A stretch of DNA of 64,000 nucleotides, from NCBI GenBank assembly GCA_037349315.1, contig JBAIAC010000040.1, positions 15,022,001-15,086,000 of the forward strand, in the 5' to 3' direction. The translations under genes were made by a program, and so were the position numbers. Position 1 is the stretch's first letter. The number at the start of each line of letters is the position of its first letter. Positions 35,475-48,597 of this stretch are shown here, piece by piece. The DNA comes from Chelydra serpentina (taxonomy: Eukaryota; Chordata; Testudines; Chelydridae). Under the pieces are notes generated by a model that was not told the DNA's origin, did no database searches, and saw only the letters and a program-made list of their open reading frames with translations.

Positions 35475-38400
35475 AGGGTGCATTAAGGCACACACACCCT
35501 CCGCAGGGACTTCTTTCTGGAAACCTTCATGCAGACCCCTAATATTGCCGAGATTAACCTCATTTATACAGGAACTTCCAGCGCATAACAGCCGTGTACA
35601 TAGGTACTTCTTACACCCAGAAGCCCCTGGTGAATTGAGAAGCCCCGTCAAATATCCATCCCTTTACAGGAGCTCCACTGCCTTCTGGCATCCTCACCTT
35701 TTCTCAAGAGCATTTCCTTGGGCTTTAAACATGTATTTTATTTGTTTAAAGTCTCTGGCAGCTGCAGGAAACACTTGTTGGAGGAGCACCATGGCTTTTA
35801 CTCTCTCCAGAAATAAAAGCAGCCAAAAATATGTATATCTGACACACCAGGTACTCCTCTTCAGGATGCGAGTGATGCAGTATCACAGGTGAAAATAATA
35901 GCTGTTAGGACAATGAAGGTAACGTACTGAGTCAACTTCATCCTTGATGAAACTCCAGATTACTTCAGTATTTCACCAGAGAGTCATGTGGCTCACTTTA
36001 TTAATTTCTAATGCATTTATCACCATGGTACTTAGGTGCCCTAGTCTTAAATTAGGAAACATCAACTGTGTTCAGAGTTATTACTGGTACAATACTAACC
36101 TTACTGTCATCAAATTCAGCTCTAATATTGTGTTTATTTCAGTTACATAGACCAAACCCTGTAAACGTTTATGCACAGACTTAATTTTACACACATAAGT
36201 AGCATCTGTTTAAAGGGAAGAACCAAAAGGGTAAGACGACAAATATGGCCCTGATCTTGCATTTCACTGGAGTTACTCTGCATTTACAATGTGGTAACTG
36301 AGATCAAAATTGGGCCCCATTCTTTGTAGGGATTAAGTCCTATATCGAGCACAGATGAACCACTTGCTCCCTCTTCAGTGAAGAGTGTCTCAACTCTTCT
36401 CCCATTTAGTATGCAAATCTAAATTCCTTGGGAAATTTGGCTCACCCCTAAAACCTTCTGAAGTATTACCTGTGTAAGGGGTAACAATCCACCAATGGAA
36501 CTGTTGAGTTTATCATTCCTCAATTTTACTTAATTTTTTTTAAAATTACAGTTCACATGGGGTCTGACATTTCTTCCTGCATAGTTGTGTCACTAGATGG
36601 CCTTCGAGACTGCATGCAAAAAACACTTTCACTACCAGTGAATTGTCTCATGCCCTTGGATTCAGTGATGTTTCAAGGAAGACACTGGTTTATATACAGA
36701 TAACTGAATAGAAAAAGGAGGTGATATTACAGTGGTGGAGGGGCCATATACGTACCCAGGTAGGAGCTGTAAAATCAAATTTTAAAGACAATAGGCACCT
36801 TAGTTCACTCCTATATGATAACATTTTATTTTGGAGAAAATGTAACATGAGGATTTAGAGTATATACATCTGTCAAAAGATAATACAAAACCTTATGAAC
36901 ATTCCAGAACTAAACATGCTCTTAAGGTCTGATCCTGCAAGATGGTGAAAGACTCAACTTGTATGGACTTCAGTTGAGGGTGTTCAACACAGCCCAGAAA
37001 TGGCTCAGCACTTCGCTGGATTAGGCCCTTATACCGGTCTCCAAATCAATAGATATGTTATAACCTATAAATATGTATCTTTATGTCCCTTGAATTAATT
37101 ACTGTAATTCGTAGAGTTTTAATTCAATAACTAGGATTTGTTTGATTGTTTACAAAAACCATGTCTAAACTTCCCCTTTATACTTTGTGTTAAGGGGAAG
37201 CATTTTAGATTCAGGACTCAACATAATACAAGAACAATTTAGTCTATTTTAAACATCATATATAGTATTTTAAAGTAATAGATAGTCAACCTAACATTTG
37301 AAAAATGGAATAGTTCAATAGTTTGGTTACATTCATTATTTTAAATTAATGTTTGTACAATGTTTTGCACATATAAAGTAGTATATAAATGCTAAGTATT
37401 TTTCCTAGTTGTGATGAATACACACACCTCTATGATGAGTCTGATCCTGAGTGGAAGGCCTGGCTCTTTAACAAATTGCAAATATAATTTTATAAACCTG
37501 TAAGTGTTCATCCCATTTATTTATTTATTGCAGATATAACAAGTCTAGCACCAGTACATTACAGCTCAACTCATATCCACTACAGACTGTGAAGCACTAA
37601 GCATATAAAGACTTGCAGTGACTCTGGCAAAATCAAGAAACTGCTGATAGTGGTATGTAAATGTTTTGTCTATATTGCATTTTTGTTACCACCAATATCG
37701 GTTACCAAATTAAATGTGCACTGCTCACCATTCATCAATTGATATTTGAGGTTTATGTTTGCCACAAGATACAAATGAAATAGATTGTACATTAAATTGG
37801 GGTCCTGTTTACACTGGAGGCAAAATGCTAGATATAGCCATGTTTAAAAATGAATATTAGAAGAGGGGTTCTTTAACCAAGGTGGATAAGGATTTTTGGC
37901 CTGACGACGGTGTCATAAAACCATGCCGTAGCCTACTTAGTGGAGGGGAACTGTCTATTGTGATTTGGTTATCAGGAGAAAAAGAAAAAAAACATTATCC
38001 ACACTTTCAAGAAAGCCATGCTGGAATCCTATCAACAAGAAACTTGACATACGACTTGGTTTTGATCCGTATTTGGCCAGTGTTCTCCCTCTGAAGAATT
38101 CCTTACTTCTTCCCCATCTCCCTTTACCACACTTCCCTTCTAATTCATTGGTTAGCTGCTAGTATGTAAACATTTGAAAAATACACATTAAGATTTTAGT
38201 TAGCATGTTGGTGGTACTATATAAAAAAAAAACTTAGATGAGTGTTTTTGGAACAGTGAATATATTAACACACTAAGCATTCCCTTTAAGAAATACTGCT
38301 TTTCTATTTGTAAACTTTGAAAGCTATTTGAACTTTGAAAGCTATGTTAATGCTTAAAGTTCCCAGCCATTTAAAACTGTACCTCTGTGGATGTACATTA

Positions 38401-38820
38401 ATTAATAAGTATGTCTTACACTATGATTTCTAAGGGAAAGTCTGTCTCTTTAACTAACAAGTAAGGTAGTGTGCTTGTGAATGCTTCTCTTTTACATGAT
38501 TTATGGTAAGATGTAACAGATGCCATCTGGTGTACAGTCATCAGTTTATACTTTAATCAAAGCAAGAAGACAACAAACACTTAACTTTTATTTCTAGAAT
38601 AAACCTTTAAAACTTCTATTATTGAATATATCGAATAATTTTTCTTTGGTGAGCACATATAATTTTAGGCCCCAAAAGACTTATGCACATGCTTAAAGAT
38701 AAGAACAAGTAGTCCCACTGAAGTCAATACAATGACTCAGATGCTTAAAGTGAAACATGTCCATAAGTCTTTGAAAGCTGAGGACCTTATTTCTTTTTTC
38801 AAAATATTCCAATTATATTA
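35475..38820. other. Intergenic, RHOF to SETD1B, nothing recognised
   Basis: No exon, RNA gene or confident repeat. Open frames have no domain. Confidence 0.35.
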
Positions 38821-38824
38821 TTAT

Positions 38825-38945
38825 TTGTATTAGTGTAGTGGCTAGAGATCCTATTGAAGTAGGGAATGCACATACAAAGTAAGTGACAGTCTCTGCCTTG
38901 AAGAGCTTACAATCTAAATAGACAAGACAAAGGGAATATAACATA
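38825..38945. repeat. SINE-like dispersed repeat
   Basis: Contains 'tgacagtctctgccttgaag' and 'agcttacaatctaaatagac' with 'aagacaaaggg'. The same phrase recurs at 42550-42665 ('gacagtctccgtccc', 'cagcttacaatctaaata') and in altered form at 39465-39630. Confidence 0.55.
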
Positions 38946-39041
38946 CAGACAGAAGAAGAAATCTGATGGTTTTCAAATAACATGTTAGTTCCAAAGTGTG
39001 GGTTGGTGGGTTTTGGGTGGGGTTTTACTAGGAGGAATTAG

Positions 39042-39420
39042 CTAAACAAAAAGCCAAAAGAAGGAAGAGGAGACAGAGGTAGTGGAGGGGAGATGGAGCA
39101 AAGCAAATAGAAAGAACACTGAGGAAGGAGGCAGAGGAAATTGGAGCACACAGTCAATCAGCACAGGGGAGAGCCTGTCCAGAGTACAAACTGAGAAAAG
39201 AGAGAGTGTGATGACATCATCAGTGTCTTCATGGTCCGAAGCTCCCAGTTGCAACTCCTTTTGCTCTGGGTCCAGATTGAGCTGGAACAGGAGAAGTAGC
39301 TCCAGATGGGTCTCCTCTTCCCATCGGCCCCCACCATCCAGCTGCTGTACCTGCTGCAACTGTTTTTTGTGTCTGCACTTATGCTACTTTTATTTATTTG
39401 TATTTCAGTAGTTTCTAGAA
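39042..39420 (-). other. Weak open-frame region, possibly transposon-derived
   Basis: A 105-codon minus-strand frame starts QQVQQLDGGGRWEEETHLEL, followed by LLLFQLNLDPEQKELQLGAS and DHEDTDDV. It ends in a low-complexity hydrophobic stretch. The purine-rich strand explains part of it. I cannot assign a family, and chance is quite possible. Confidence 0.2.
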
Positions 39421-39464
39421 ATTCCAACCGAGATCAGGCCCCCATTCTCTTGATACATACACAT

Positions 39465-39630
39465 CCTAAGAGATAGTCCCTCCCCCAAAGAGTTTACAGG
39501 CTAACCTCACAAGACAGACAAAAGGTGTAAAAAGAAATAGAGGCAGAGAAATGGTGGGCCTCTGACATCATGTAAGTGGAAGAGCTAGAAATAAAACCTC
39601 GGTGTCCTGGTCACTGGACTATGTTGCCTC
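39465..39630. repeat. SINE-like dispersed repeat, diverged
   Basis: 'tccctcccccaaagagttta', then 'aagacagacaaaaggtg' and a tail 'gaagagctagaaataaaacc' with 'tcggtgtcctggtc'. Looks like another member of the family at 38825-38945. Confidence 0.4.
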
Positions 39631-39639
39631 TCATTTTAA

Positions 39640-42545
39640 AATGTTTTATCTACTTTACAAACTGCAGTTAAAGTCAATCAGTTAAGCAGGTATTACTACA
39701 TAGTAACTCAGGTGGGTTGCTATGTTTTTCTTGGAAAGAAAAATCAGCATTTTTTCTAGGTAGATAATGTGAAATGAAAACAATGGCAGAAGATATACAA
39801 AATTTCTCTATTACCATTCTAACTGGGGAGGGGATGCTGGGATTGCACTTAAAAATTCTGTTGTCATTAATATAAAAAGGAGTAGATTTTTGCTTAAAAA
39901 AGGTATTTGATTCTTTGCATTGGGATACAGAGCCTTTCACCTATGGGTTGCCAGTTCAAATCTAGCCCAGATGGGTAGGTACTGGGAGTCATTATATAAT
40001 CTTGGGTACCCCATGAGAGATAAGTTTGGTGGTCTTATTTAGTGATTGTGTGTCCTCATCACAATTGGCACTAATTGACAGTTTCCGCAGAGGACAGGGA
40101 TTGAAGGGGCATAAAGATTGAACTCCTCTGCCCCCTAGAGGTAGTGAAAGTACATCATGTTAATGTTGAGGCAAATGATTAGGATCCTGGGGGGAAGTTT
40201 GTAATGCTAGTGCCAATGATATTTCTTTTGGATCAATAAGAGAACTCAGTAGTCAAGAGCTGTCAATCCCGTACTTTTCACCAGTTCTGAAGCCACTAAA
40301 AAATTAAAATACATCAACAAAAAACCTACTAGTTAATAGTATTAAGTTTCAAAAAATAAAAAGCTACAGACGTGATTGCAGTTTAAAAAAAAATAAATAA
40401 ATAAAAAATCAAAGTTTGCAGGTTTGATTTGTCACACTGTATTTTGCTGTTGTATGAAAGACCTTGTGCTTTCATACACTGAGCTGGCAGGGCTTGCCTA
40501 AATTCAGAAGGTAAATTCCATAGGGTGGATTGATGTTAATAAAAGTGAATTAAAAATCAGATCAGCAAACAGGAAACTGATTTAAATAATTGATTTTAAT
40601 CTTGTTTTGCATTTGTACTTTTTATTTTTCTACGGAATAAACCTCTTTCATTGGTTGGTATAATAATTAAAAAACATTTGATTGCCTATGCACCAAAATT
40701 TGGTCGTGTGTTTTTGTTTTTTGCTAACAAGGACAGCACTATATCTATACATATATTCTTAACATACATTTCTTCAGATTCTTTTTACTTTATATTAGAG
40801 AATGGTGAATGATTAATTTCTTATTAATTTTTTACTTATTTGTATCAAGCTGCATTTGGACAGAAATAGAAATTTGATAAAACATACAAAAACAGCATTT
40901 TAAAAATGTTTTAATTAAATTAAACTACCTTAAATGTGCTGGATTATATCAAGAAAAAGTTTATCAAAACATGTTTAATAAATCAGTTTTAAATGCAAAA
41001 CAATGGAAGAATGAACAGTAAGTAGTGAACTGATGGATTGTTTCCTGTCACCATGGATATGTACCTAAAGATCCAGATAGGTGCCTAGTGAGATTTTCAG
41101 AAGTTTAGGTGCTTAACTCTCTCTCCACCTGCTAGTTAAACTGAAAACAAAAGTAATTAAGGCAAAATATTTTCTGTGCAACAGAAACTGAAATAACTTA
41201 CATTTGGAAAAATGTAAATAGCAGCATTCTCTCCATTGTAAAGACTGAAAATAATACAGATAGATACTTAATGACACACAATATTGTGACATTTATAAAG
41301 CATAAGTTGATCTCAAAAGTTAAAGATGTTTCCCTCTAATTCTATATATAATTTAAATAGTAACATCCTTTAATTCATTAAAATTCAAAGAGGGGTAATT
41401 GATGCAGCATATTTTAAATTTTATTTTAATAAATTACAGTAAATTTAGACATTAATATAGGCTGTCAATTTCAAATTTAAGCAGGTTTATATTTAAAAAT
41501 AAAAATACATTTAAATAAAAACAAATTGAAATTAAAAAAAATCTGATTAAACACATTTATTTGTATCCACTTTACTCTGAAGGCCCAGGACGGAGAATTT
41601 AGGTTGAAATTAACATGAGCAACCTGTAAATTCCACCCTGCAGCACTTGAAATTCATCTTATAAATGTTGCAGGAATCAAGCCAAGGCAGAGGAAACTGG
41701 AAGCATTCTATCCCAGAAATTAGATGCCAAATAGTGATTTTTTTTTTAATGTTCAGGCACAACTTTGTAATAATGTGATTAAAATATCACCATGCTCTAA
41801 AACATATGTATCACACACAGGAACATATAATTCCCATTCATGTCAATACCCTGTGATGTGATGCACTCAGGCATAGCCCTGTCTCAGTGCAGAGCCCCAT
41901 TGAAATCTGATAGTTCAACAGTAATGAAATCTGGTGCTAAGAAGGTAAACAGAAATTTAGTAAGCTGTCCCAAGACTCTTTTCAGCCAGTCCTAAGGCAG
42001 AATTTTCTTCTTCTGTGTAACAATGTTCTGAAAACATAGTTTGACTCAGTCATCCAATTAAAAAAAAAAATCTGATCCAGTAAATATCTCAACTTGTTTT
42101 AATTTGAATTGCTAATTTAATCCTGAAGCCCCTGCCTCAGGACTACAATTTGCACTTTACAGATTTTTGCATTGTCTTAAAAAATACCTAATCATGGAAT
42201 ATATTAATATCGTTCTACATTGATGACTCAGTAATTAATCAACTCAAGAACTTAACAGTTTCTTAATGTTTCCCTCAAATCCTGTACTTCAAGAGAAATG
42301 ACAAGTTGATATGCTTTCTGCCAATGAGTGGCAAAGCAAACTAGTTTCTGTATTACCACATAGAATGTATTCTCATCAAGGTAGGCTATATTTTCACATG
42401 AATTTTAGGGAGGAAGCCTGTTTAGGAAAGATAACAGTGTATTATATTTAACATCTTTACCAGATTCCATACAGGAAGTGTGAGCTAGTGTTTAGAGTGA
42501 GGGAGCAGAAGTTTGGATACTGAATTCATTTCCCCGCTCTACTGT
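39640..42545. other. AT-rich intergenic DNA
   Basis: Strongly AT-rich, especially 40540-41580. No gene or confident repeat recognised. Confidence 0.4.
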
Positions 42546-42549
42546 TATT

Positions 42550-42665
42550 ATTTGTATGAACACAGCACCCAGGACCCCACTGTGCAAGGTGCGGTAAAAA
42601 ACACAGAACAGAGAGACAGTCTCCGTCCCAAACAGCTTACAATCTAAATATAACATGAGACAACA
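42550..42665. repeat. SINE-like dispersed repeat
   Basis: 'ttatttgtatgaacacagca', 'cccaggaccccactgtgcaa', then 'gacagtctccgtcccaaaca' and 'gcttacaatctaaata'. Matches the copy at 38825-38945. Confidence 0.55.
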
Positions 42666-42798
42666 GATGCATATATAGACAGCAGGGGGAATAGGAGCAA
42701 ACAATGAGACCGTATTGGTCAGCATGGTAACCTGTGGTCTCTGCACAGGAGCATTGTCAAAAAAATAAATAAAAAATTCAGCATCACCACCACTCTAT

Positions 42799-43010
42799 GG
42801 CCTTGTCTACACTAGAAAAATGTTGCCAAGATAGTTATACCAACCAGCGTAGCTAAACTAGCAAAAACCTCCTAGGCTGTGTCTACACTAAGCACTTACT
42901 GATACTGGAATATCAGGATACTATTCCAGCAAAGCATTCCTAGTATGGCAAAACTGTGCTTTGTACAGGTATAGTAAAGCCACGCCCCCCAAATGAAATT
43001 AGCTATACCA
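42799..43010. mobile_element. Harbinger-like MITE fragments
   Basis: Two family-type starts lie close together: ggccttgtctacacta (42799) and ggctgtgtctacacta (near 42873). No matching right end with a target duplication was identified, so these are fragments or one element inserted into another. Confidence 0.45.
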
Positions 43011-44522
43011 GTAAAAGCACAGATTTGTATAAATTAGGCCTACATGAATTTGGTTAAGTCATTTAACTTTTGTGCTACCTGTAAAATGCATACAAAAATA
43101 GGTCAATGGGATACTGTGAATCATAATGTTTGTAAAGCAGTTCGAGCTCCACCCGCAAAAGGCACTATGTAAGTGCAAAGCACTATCAGTACAAGTAATT
43201 GTTACCTCTTTTTGTCCCAAGTGGTTAGCTAATTTCCAGGGTCCCGCAGGTTGTTTCAGTTAGGAGAAGAAACTGATGGAGACAAGCCTTTTTTTTTTTT
43301 TTTTTTTAAATGCAACCCTGTTTATTTACAAAGAACGGTCGAAGTCTTGTTTCCCTAAGCACAGTAGCAATCAAACAGGAGAGAATTTCTTTGCTCACAT
43401 TTCCAAGCCTCTTTCAGCTATCGCTCAGCTAAAAAGTTCTCTAGGCTCTCTCTCAGGGCCATGCTCCTAGAGCTCATTCTGCTATCTCCTTGGCTTTCAG
43501 CTCCTTCTCCATGTCTGTTTCTGTAGTGTGTGTGTCTGCTTCTCTCACAACCAGCTTCAGTCACTGCCCTGCCCTTGCTATATCAGTCCCCAGAGAAATC
43601 TCTTGGGCCACATTGTTCAGCTTCTACTCAAGCCCAACCTTGTGCCTATGTTTGGGTAGTACTCCTATTATTTCAGCTGTCTGGTTCCATAAAGGAGCTC
43701 AATTGCTTTTTTACATTTATCCAGAATGAAAGGTGGCTGTTACACCCACCAGTTTAAGGTTTAGCCCAAACCATAACATTATTATTAAACTGTTACTTGG
43801 CCAAGTAGGAAATAATACACTTCAATTCTTTTCAGCAGAAAGAGGCGCTAAAACAATTTTCTAGAATATTAAGTAATGTGGAAAAAGGAAATTTCAATGA
43901 GAAAATACCCTGTTTTTTTCCATGTCTTGGAAACAGAGTTCCTGTTTAATTTGGCTCAAAGTGGCTCATGCACTAACCCAGTGCAAAACACTTAAGCAAA
44001 CTATGCATATAAACCATCCAAATGCTACCATAATGTTCAAAGGGATAAAAAAGGAAAACTGGACAACTGTGTGTCAGGGAAATGGAACTGACAGCCAAAA
44101 TAGAAGAACAACTCAGCAAAACCAGGCAGGGAACATTCAGCAACTCTTATGTAGATGGGACAGATCTGGTTCATAAACCACAGATTGTCTTCTACCTAGA
44201 AAGCAGCTATTTATAGGGAATACATACTGTTCCTCTTCAGGTTATTTTCTTTGATATCCCTTAAATCAGGGGTGTCAGTCATGTGGGCCAGATGTATTTA
44301 TGTGGCTGACATGACTTTCAGAATCTCAGCATTGAATGGATTTAGCACTGGTGAAAGGTGTGGTGCTCACAGCCCTAGAACCTGAAGAGCACTGTCCACT
44401 GAGAACGCACACTGTAGGAAGCAGCAGTGGAAGCTTCTCCTCCTTCCACACTCCCCCAGAATATGTCCCTCAACCCTGCTCTGGAGGGGTTGAATAGAGG
44501 AGAGTATAAGATACCTCTCCAT
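43011..44522. other. Intergenic, mostly unassigned
   Basis: Contains a long T run at about 43289-43307. A possible hAT left end, caggggtgtcag, sits near 44267 with no partner end. Nothing coding recognised. Confidence 0.35.
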
Positions 44523-44752
44523 TAGGGATGTAAATATTGGTTAAAAAAGTTAACTGGTTAAACAATTTAAATTATATTGTTTGGTTAACTGAGGTTGCTC
44601 CGGCCGGCCTGGCACGGCTGGGTCCCTCTGGCTGGCAGACACGAGGCAGCCAAGGCTTGGGTTGCTCCAGCTGGTGTGGGGCCACCAGAGTTAATGGTTA
44701 AGGTCGGTTTACGGTAAGCCTAATGCTTATCAGTTAACCTTTTACATCCCTA
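44523..44752. mobile_element. hAT-type MITE
   Basis: The left end is tagggatgtaaa and the right end reversed is tagggatgtaaaa. Identical octamers ctctccat flank it (44515-44522 and 44753-44760). Interior: a ggttaac-rich 5' part and a GC-rich core. No coding capacity at 230 bp. Confidence 0.88.
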
Positions 44753-45084
44753 CTCTCCATTCAGTCCTTGACTTCTCTGTCAACAAATGCCAGCTATGGT
44801 TGTGTTTTCTATGATGTGAACAATTGCACACTAGGAGATGGGCTAAAATCATCAGCTTATTTAATATGGATAACTGAACAGCTGTCAGAAAGCAATAATT
44901 TTGGGGCACTTCAGTACAGACCAATTCCCCCAGTCCTTTGTGGCACCAGCCCCCTCCTGCAGTCCAATACCTGGTCCTTAAGAACATTTTCCTCAGAAGG
45001 CTGGTTTCCAGAGTCCTCTCAGGAGAAAGAGACCTGGAATGGGAGGAGCACAGGCAATAGTGTGTGCCGATGTGTTTGCCCTGA

Positions 45085-45696
45085 TCTCAAAAAATATATA
45101 CTGGAATTGGATATAGGTTCAGAAAAGGGCAACAAAAATCATTAGGGGTATGGAACAGATGCCATCTGAGGAGAGATTAATAAGACTGGGACTTTTCAGC
45201 TTGGAAAAAGAGATGACTAAGGGGGAATATGATAGAGGTCTATAAAATCATGCCAGGTGTGGAGAAAGTAAATAAGGAAGTGTTATTTACTCCTTCTCAT
45301 AACACAAGAACTAGAGGTCAACAAATGAAATTAATAGGCAGCAGTTTTAAAAACAAACAAAAGGAAGTTTGTTTGTTTTCCGCACACAACACAGTCAACC
45401 TGTGGAACTCCTTGACAGAGGATGTTGTGAAGGCCAAGACTATAACAGGGTTCAAAAAAGAACTAGATAAGTTCATGGAGGATAGGTCCATCAATGACTC
45501 TTAGCCAGGATGGGCAGGAATGGTGTCACTAGCCTTTGTTTGCCAGAAGCAGGGAAAGGGTGACAGGGGATGGATCACTTGATGATTACCTGTTCTGTTC
45601 ATTCCCTCTGAGGTACCTGGCATTGGCCATTGTCAGAAGACAGGATACTGGGCTAGATGGACCTTTGGTCTGACCCAGTACGGCCATTCTTATGCA
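45085..45696 (+). mobile_element. CR1 LINE 3' end, 5'-truncated
   Basis: In plus orientation the ORF2 C-terminus survives: [20 protein letters not shown], then [19 protein letters not shown] and [20 protein letters not shown], then [18 protein letters not shown]. The 3' UTR follows with 'ggatggatcacttgatgatt', 'gacaggatactgggctagat' and 'ggtctgacccagtacggcca', which I know as a very common turtle CR1 end. Among the least decayed CR1 copies here. Confidence 0.92.
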
Positions 45697-45699
45697 ATA

Positions 45700-47805
45700 C
45701 CTTCCCTGTCCCAGGAACCTGCTCCCACCCCAGTAGCCGATAGTCTTACCTCAGCATATTATTAATCAGTTGAGAGAGGAGTTGCACTGAGGGAAAGGGA
45801 AGGACTTCACCAGCAGGGAAGGTGTTGGGAAGTAAAGTGAACTCTGCTTATCATCACTGACTCCTCTCAGGAGGGAGTGGAGAAAATGAGCAGGCCACAG
45901 CTCTCTGGAGGCGTGGAGAGAGCTTAGTTGAGTTCAGGGATTAGAGCTGTCTTGCAATCTGAAAGTGATCTTCAAGGGTTAAAATAAAAAAATATTTGGA
46001 AATAGGTAAGCCTAACACTAATTTTAAGAAAATATTAGAATAATGATAGAAATATGATTATTTCATTTAAAAAACAGAACATGGGAAGGTCCATTCTAAA
46101 TAAGAGTCAAGGGCTATAGCAAATTTTAAAAAATGTAAAAGGCAAGGGTTAAAAATGCACGTAGGATTAAGCAAGAAATGTGCTTAAGTGCAAGGTACCA
46201 TTCTAATATGGTAGCATTTTTTCCCCACTCACTTTGCACTGGGATAAGTGTCTACACAGGGTGCAGGTGAAATAAGCGCTTTTCCTCTTCCTGTATTTTC
46301 TATCCCATCATTTGCAGGCTTTTTAAGTTCCTGCCTTATTTCTTGTTCCTGTGTATACTGTTCTCTCTCCTGTTTCTTTCCCTTCTGCGTTGCTCTCTTG
46401 GCCTCTCTCCTATTTCTTTTCCCCTCACTGTGCTCCTTTGCTCTGTGTAAGATCTGCTCTCTTTGTAATCTCATTGTGCACATATGCTAGTTCTCCCTCA
46501 CCCCTGCCATCAATGTCTCTTTTTCCTCAGCACCTCCTTCCTCTGCTCCATAAAGTTTACCTTCATCTCTCATCCTCAAGCATTTTTGCCAGGGGCCCTA
46601 CCAGCCAGCCAGAAAACGAACAATTTTGCCATGGCCACTGCTCATGTTTTCATGCCGCTTACGCTTCTTAATGGATCAAAGGGAACTGATGTTTCTTCCA
46701 CTGAACAGCTGATTGGTAGCTAAGGTAAAGAAGAATCTGCAGCTGCTTAGCAACTGTAAACTGCTGCGCTATGCAGTAGAGTAGGGCTATATTAGGCAGA
46801 CCACATATCCAAGCCAGTTCTACTGAAAAACCCTGGTTTAATAAACCAGTGAGAGCACTCGAACTGCCCTGTCCAAAAAAATCAACACTGGGATACCATC
46901 AGTAATAGCGATAACATAGGGGGAGAAAGAACTCAGCTTGATTTCATATCACAAGTGGAGCTTGCAATGCAGGAGTTAGAAAAAACTGTTTCACTTATAA
47001 GCTGAACAAATTTGAAAGTCACCACAAGAGAAAGACAATAGTTCACAACTTTTAAAAATAACTAACAGCATTTTCTATCAGCCAATTATAATTATCACAC
47101 TCTGCGTTCACCCTTGTTAAAACCGCTCAAGTACAACAGTGTCTCTAGACGAGTGATTGAAGTCTCAATACACAAGTATTTTGATCCATATATGTTTGTA
47201 GTTTACCACTCATAGGAAATGAAAGCATACACCATCAACAACACAACCTCAATGAATGCCAAAAATGAATAACTACTGAAGTAATTTCTGTTTAAAACTT
47301 CACAGTTTTAGGCCAAGAAGCATTAAGCTAACATTTTGAAATGATGTAGTGACTTCAAAGTATTGATCAATTTCAAGCTTGGTTGATTTATAACAACTTT
47401 TTTAAGTTTCAAAGTACTTTATACAATTACCAGCTGTAAACACAAGAGGAATAATTTCTCTGCAGCAGTAGCTCTATTTCAACTGTGAATGAAATGAGAT
47501 GCAACAAGCTGGTGTACGACAGGAATTTAATTTGCTTTGTTATTCTTTTATAGCTCAAAAAATAATTATATTTTTGAAAGCATTCAAAAAAACTCTTGAT
47601 GTGCTGCTCATGCTTAGTATTACAAAAAGTATAATGAATAGCCAACGTATTGAGGTTACAAAAAATCGTATGTGCATCAAATGTCATATGGATTTTTTCT
47701 GATGACAGACGTGTTCTTTCCACCATACGTGATTAGTTATGGACACAGATCTTCTTGTATCAAGACAGTGAAAACAATACAATACATTAAAGGTTCCAAG
47801 TCTCA
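45700..47805. other. Intergenic, nothing recognised
   Basis: No gene or confident repeat. A pyrimidine-rich tract spans about 46260-46560 and produces spurious open frames. Confidence 0.35.
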
Positions 47806-47813
47806 TGCTAGAT

Positions 47814-48338
47814 CAGTGGTTCTCAACTTTTTTGGGCTCAAGACCCACTTGCAAATGTTTATGGCCTGTTGCGACCCAGCAAATAGACTGGGGGTGGAGG
47901 CCCTGGGGTGGTTTCAGTCGGATCCTACCCCTGGGGTGGTTAAGTCCTGCCCAGCACTCACCCCCCAGTGGCAGCTCCTGTGCTCTGGGGCTGTCTGGGC
48001 TTGGCTCTCCACTCCAGGTGTTTCAACATCTGGGGTTGCAGCACCACTCAGGTTTGGCCCCGGCCCCCTGACAGGATCAAATTTGTGAGTGTGGAGTTGT
48101 GACCTGGCTCATGGGGTTGCAGTGCCACTCACTCAAATTTGGCTTACCCGGACTCTCGTCATCATGACAGCTGGGCCAAACCTGAGCGGTGTTGGGACCC
48201 CAGAGGTTGCAGTGCCTGGAGCAGGGAGATGATCCCAGCCAGCCCCATGGGACAGGAGCCACAGAAGTTGACATGCAATCCTTTGAAACATTCTGGTGAC
48301 CCAATTTTGGGTCCCGACCCATGGGTTGAGAAACCCTG
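47814..48338. mobile_element. hAT-type element, 525 bp
   Basis: The left end is cagtggttctcaac and the right end reversed is cagggtttctcaac. Exact octamers tgctagat flank it (47806-47813 and 48339-48346). The interior includes repeated GC-rich 'ggggttgcagtgcc'-like pieces but no transposase frame. Confidence 0.9.
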
Positions 48339-48597
48339 TGCTAGATCATATGTATATACCCCAGTGAGTATATTGAAGGGCAGGATAGAGGTGAAAGGCT
48401 GCTCTATCTAGAGATGGCATACTTTGGCTGAGAAATTACAGACATCTTTTCTGCCCCACTCTGGCAGAGGTTAAAAATTGAATGGCACCCAAAACAAAAA
48501 ACAAAAAAAAGTGTAAAGGAAAACCATCTTCCTTAGTCAACATTCCCATTCTCTCTATTTTAGGTTCTAGTGTAAATTATATGTTTTGATGAGATTA

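Noticed and set aside
47672..48088. 138-codon plus-strand frame
   Set aside because: It falls largely within the hAT element at 47814-48338, whose GC-rich interior gives chance open frames.
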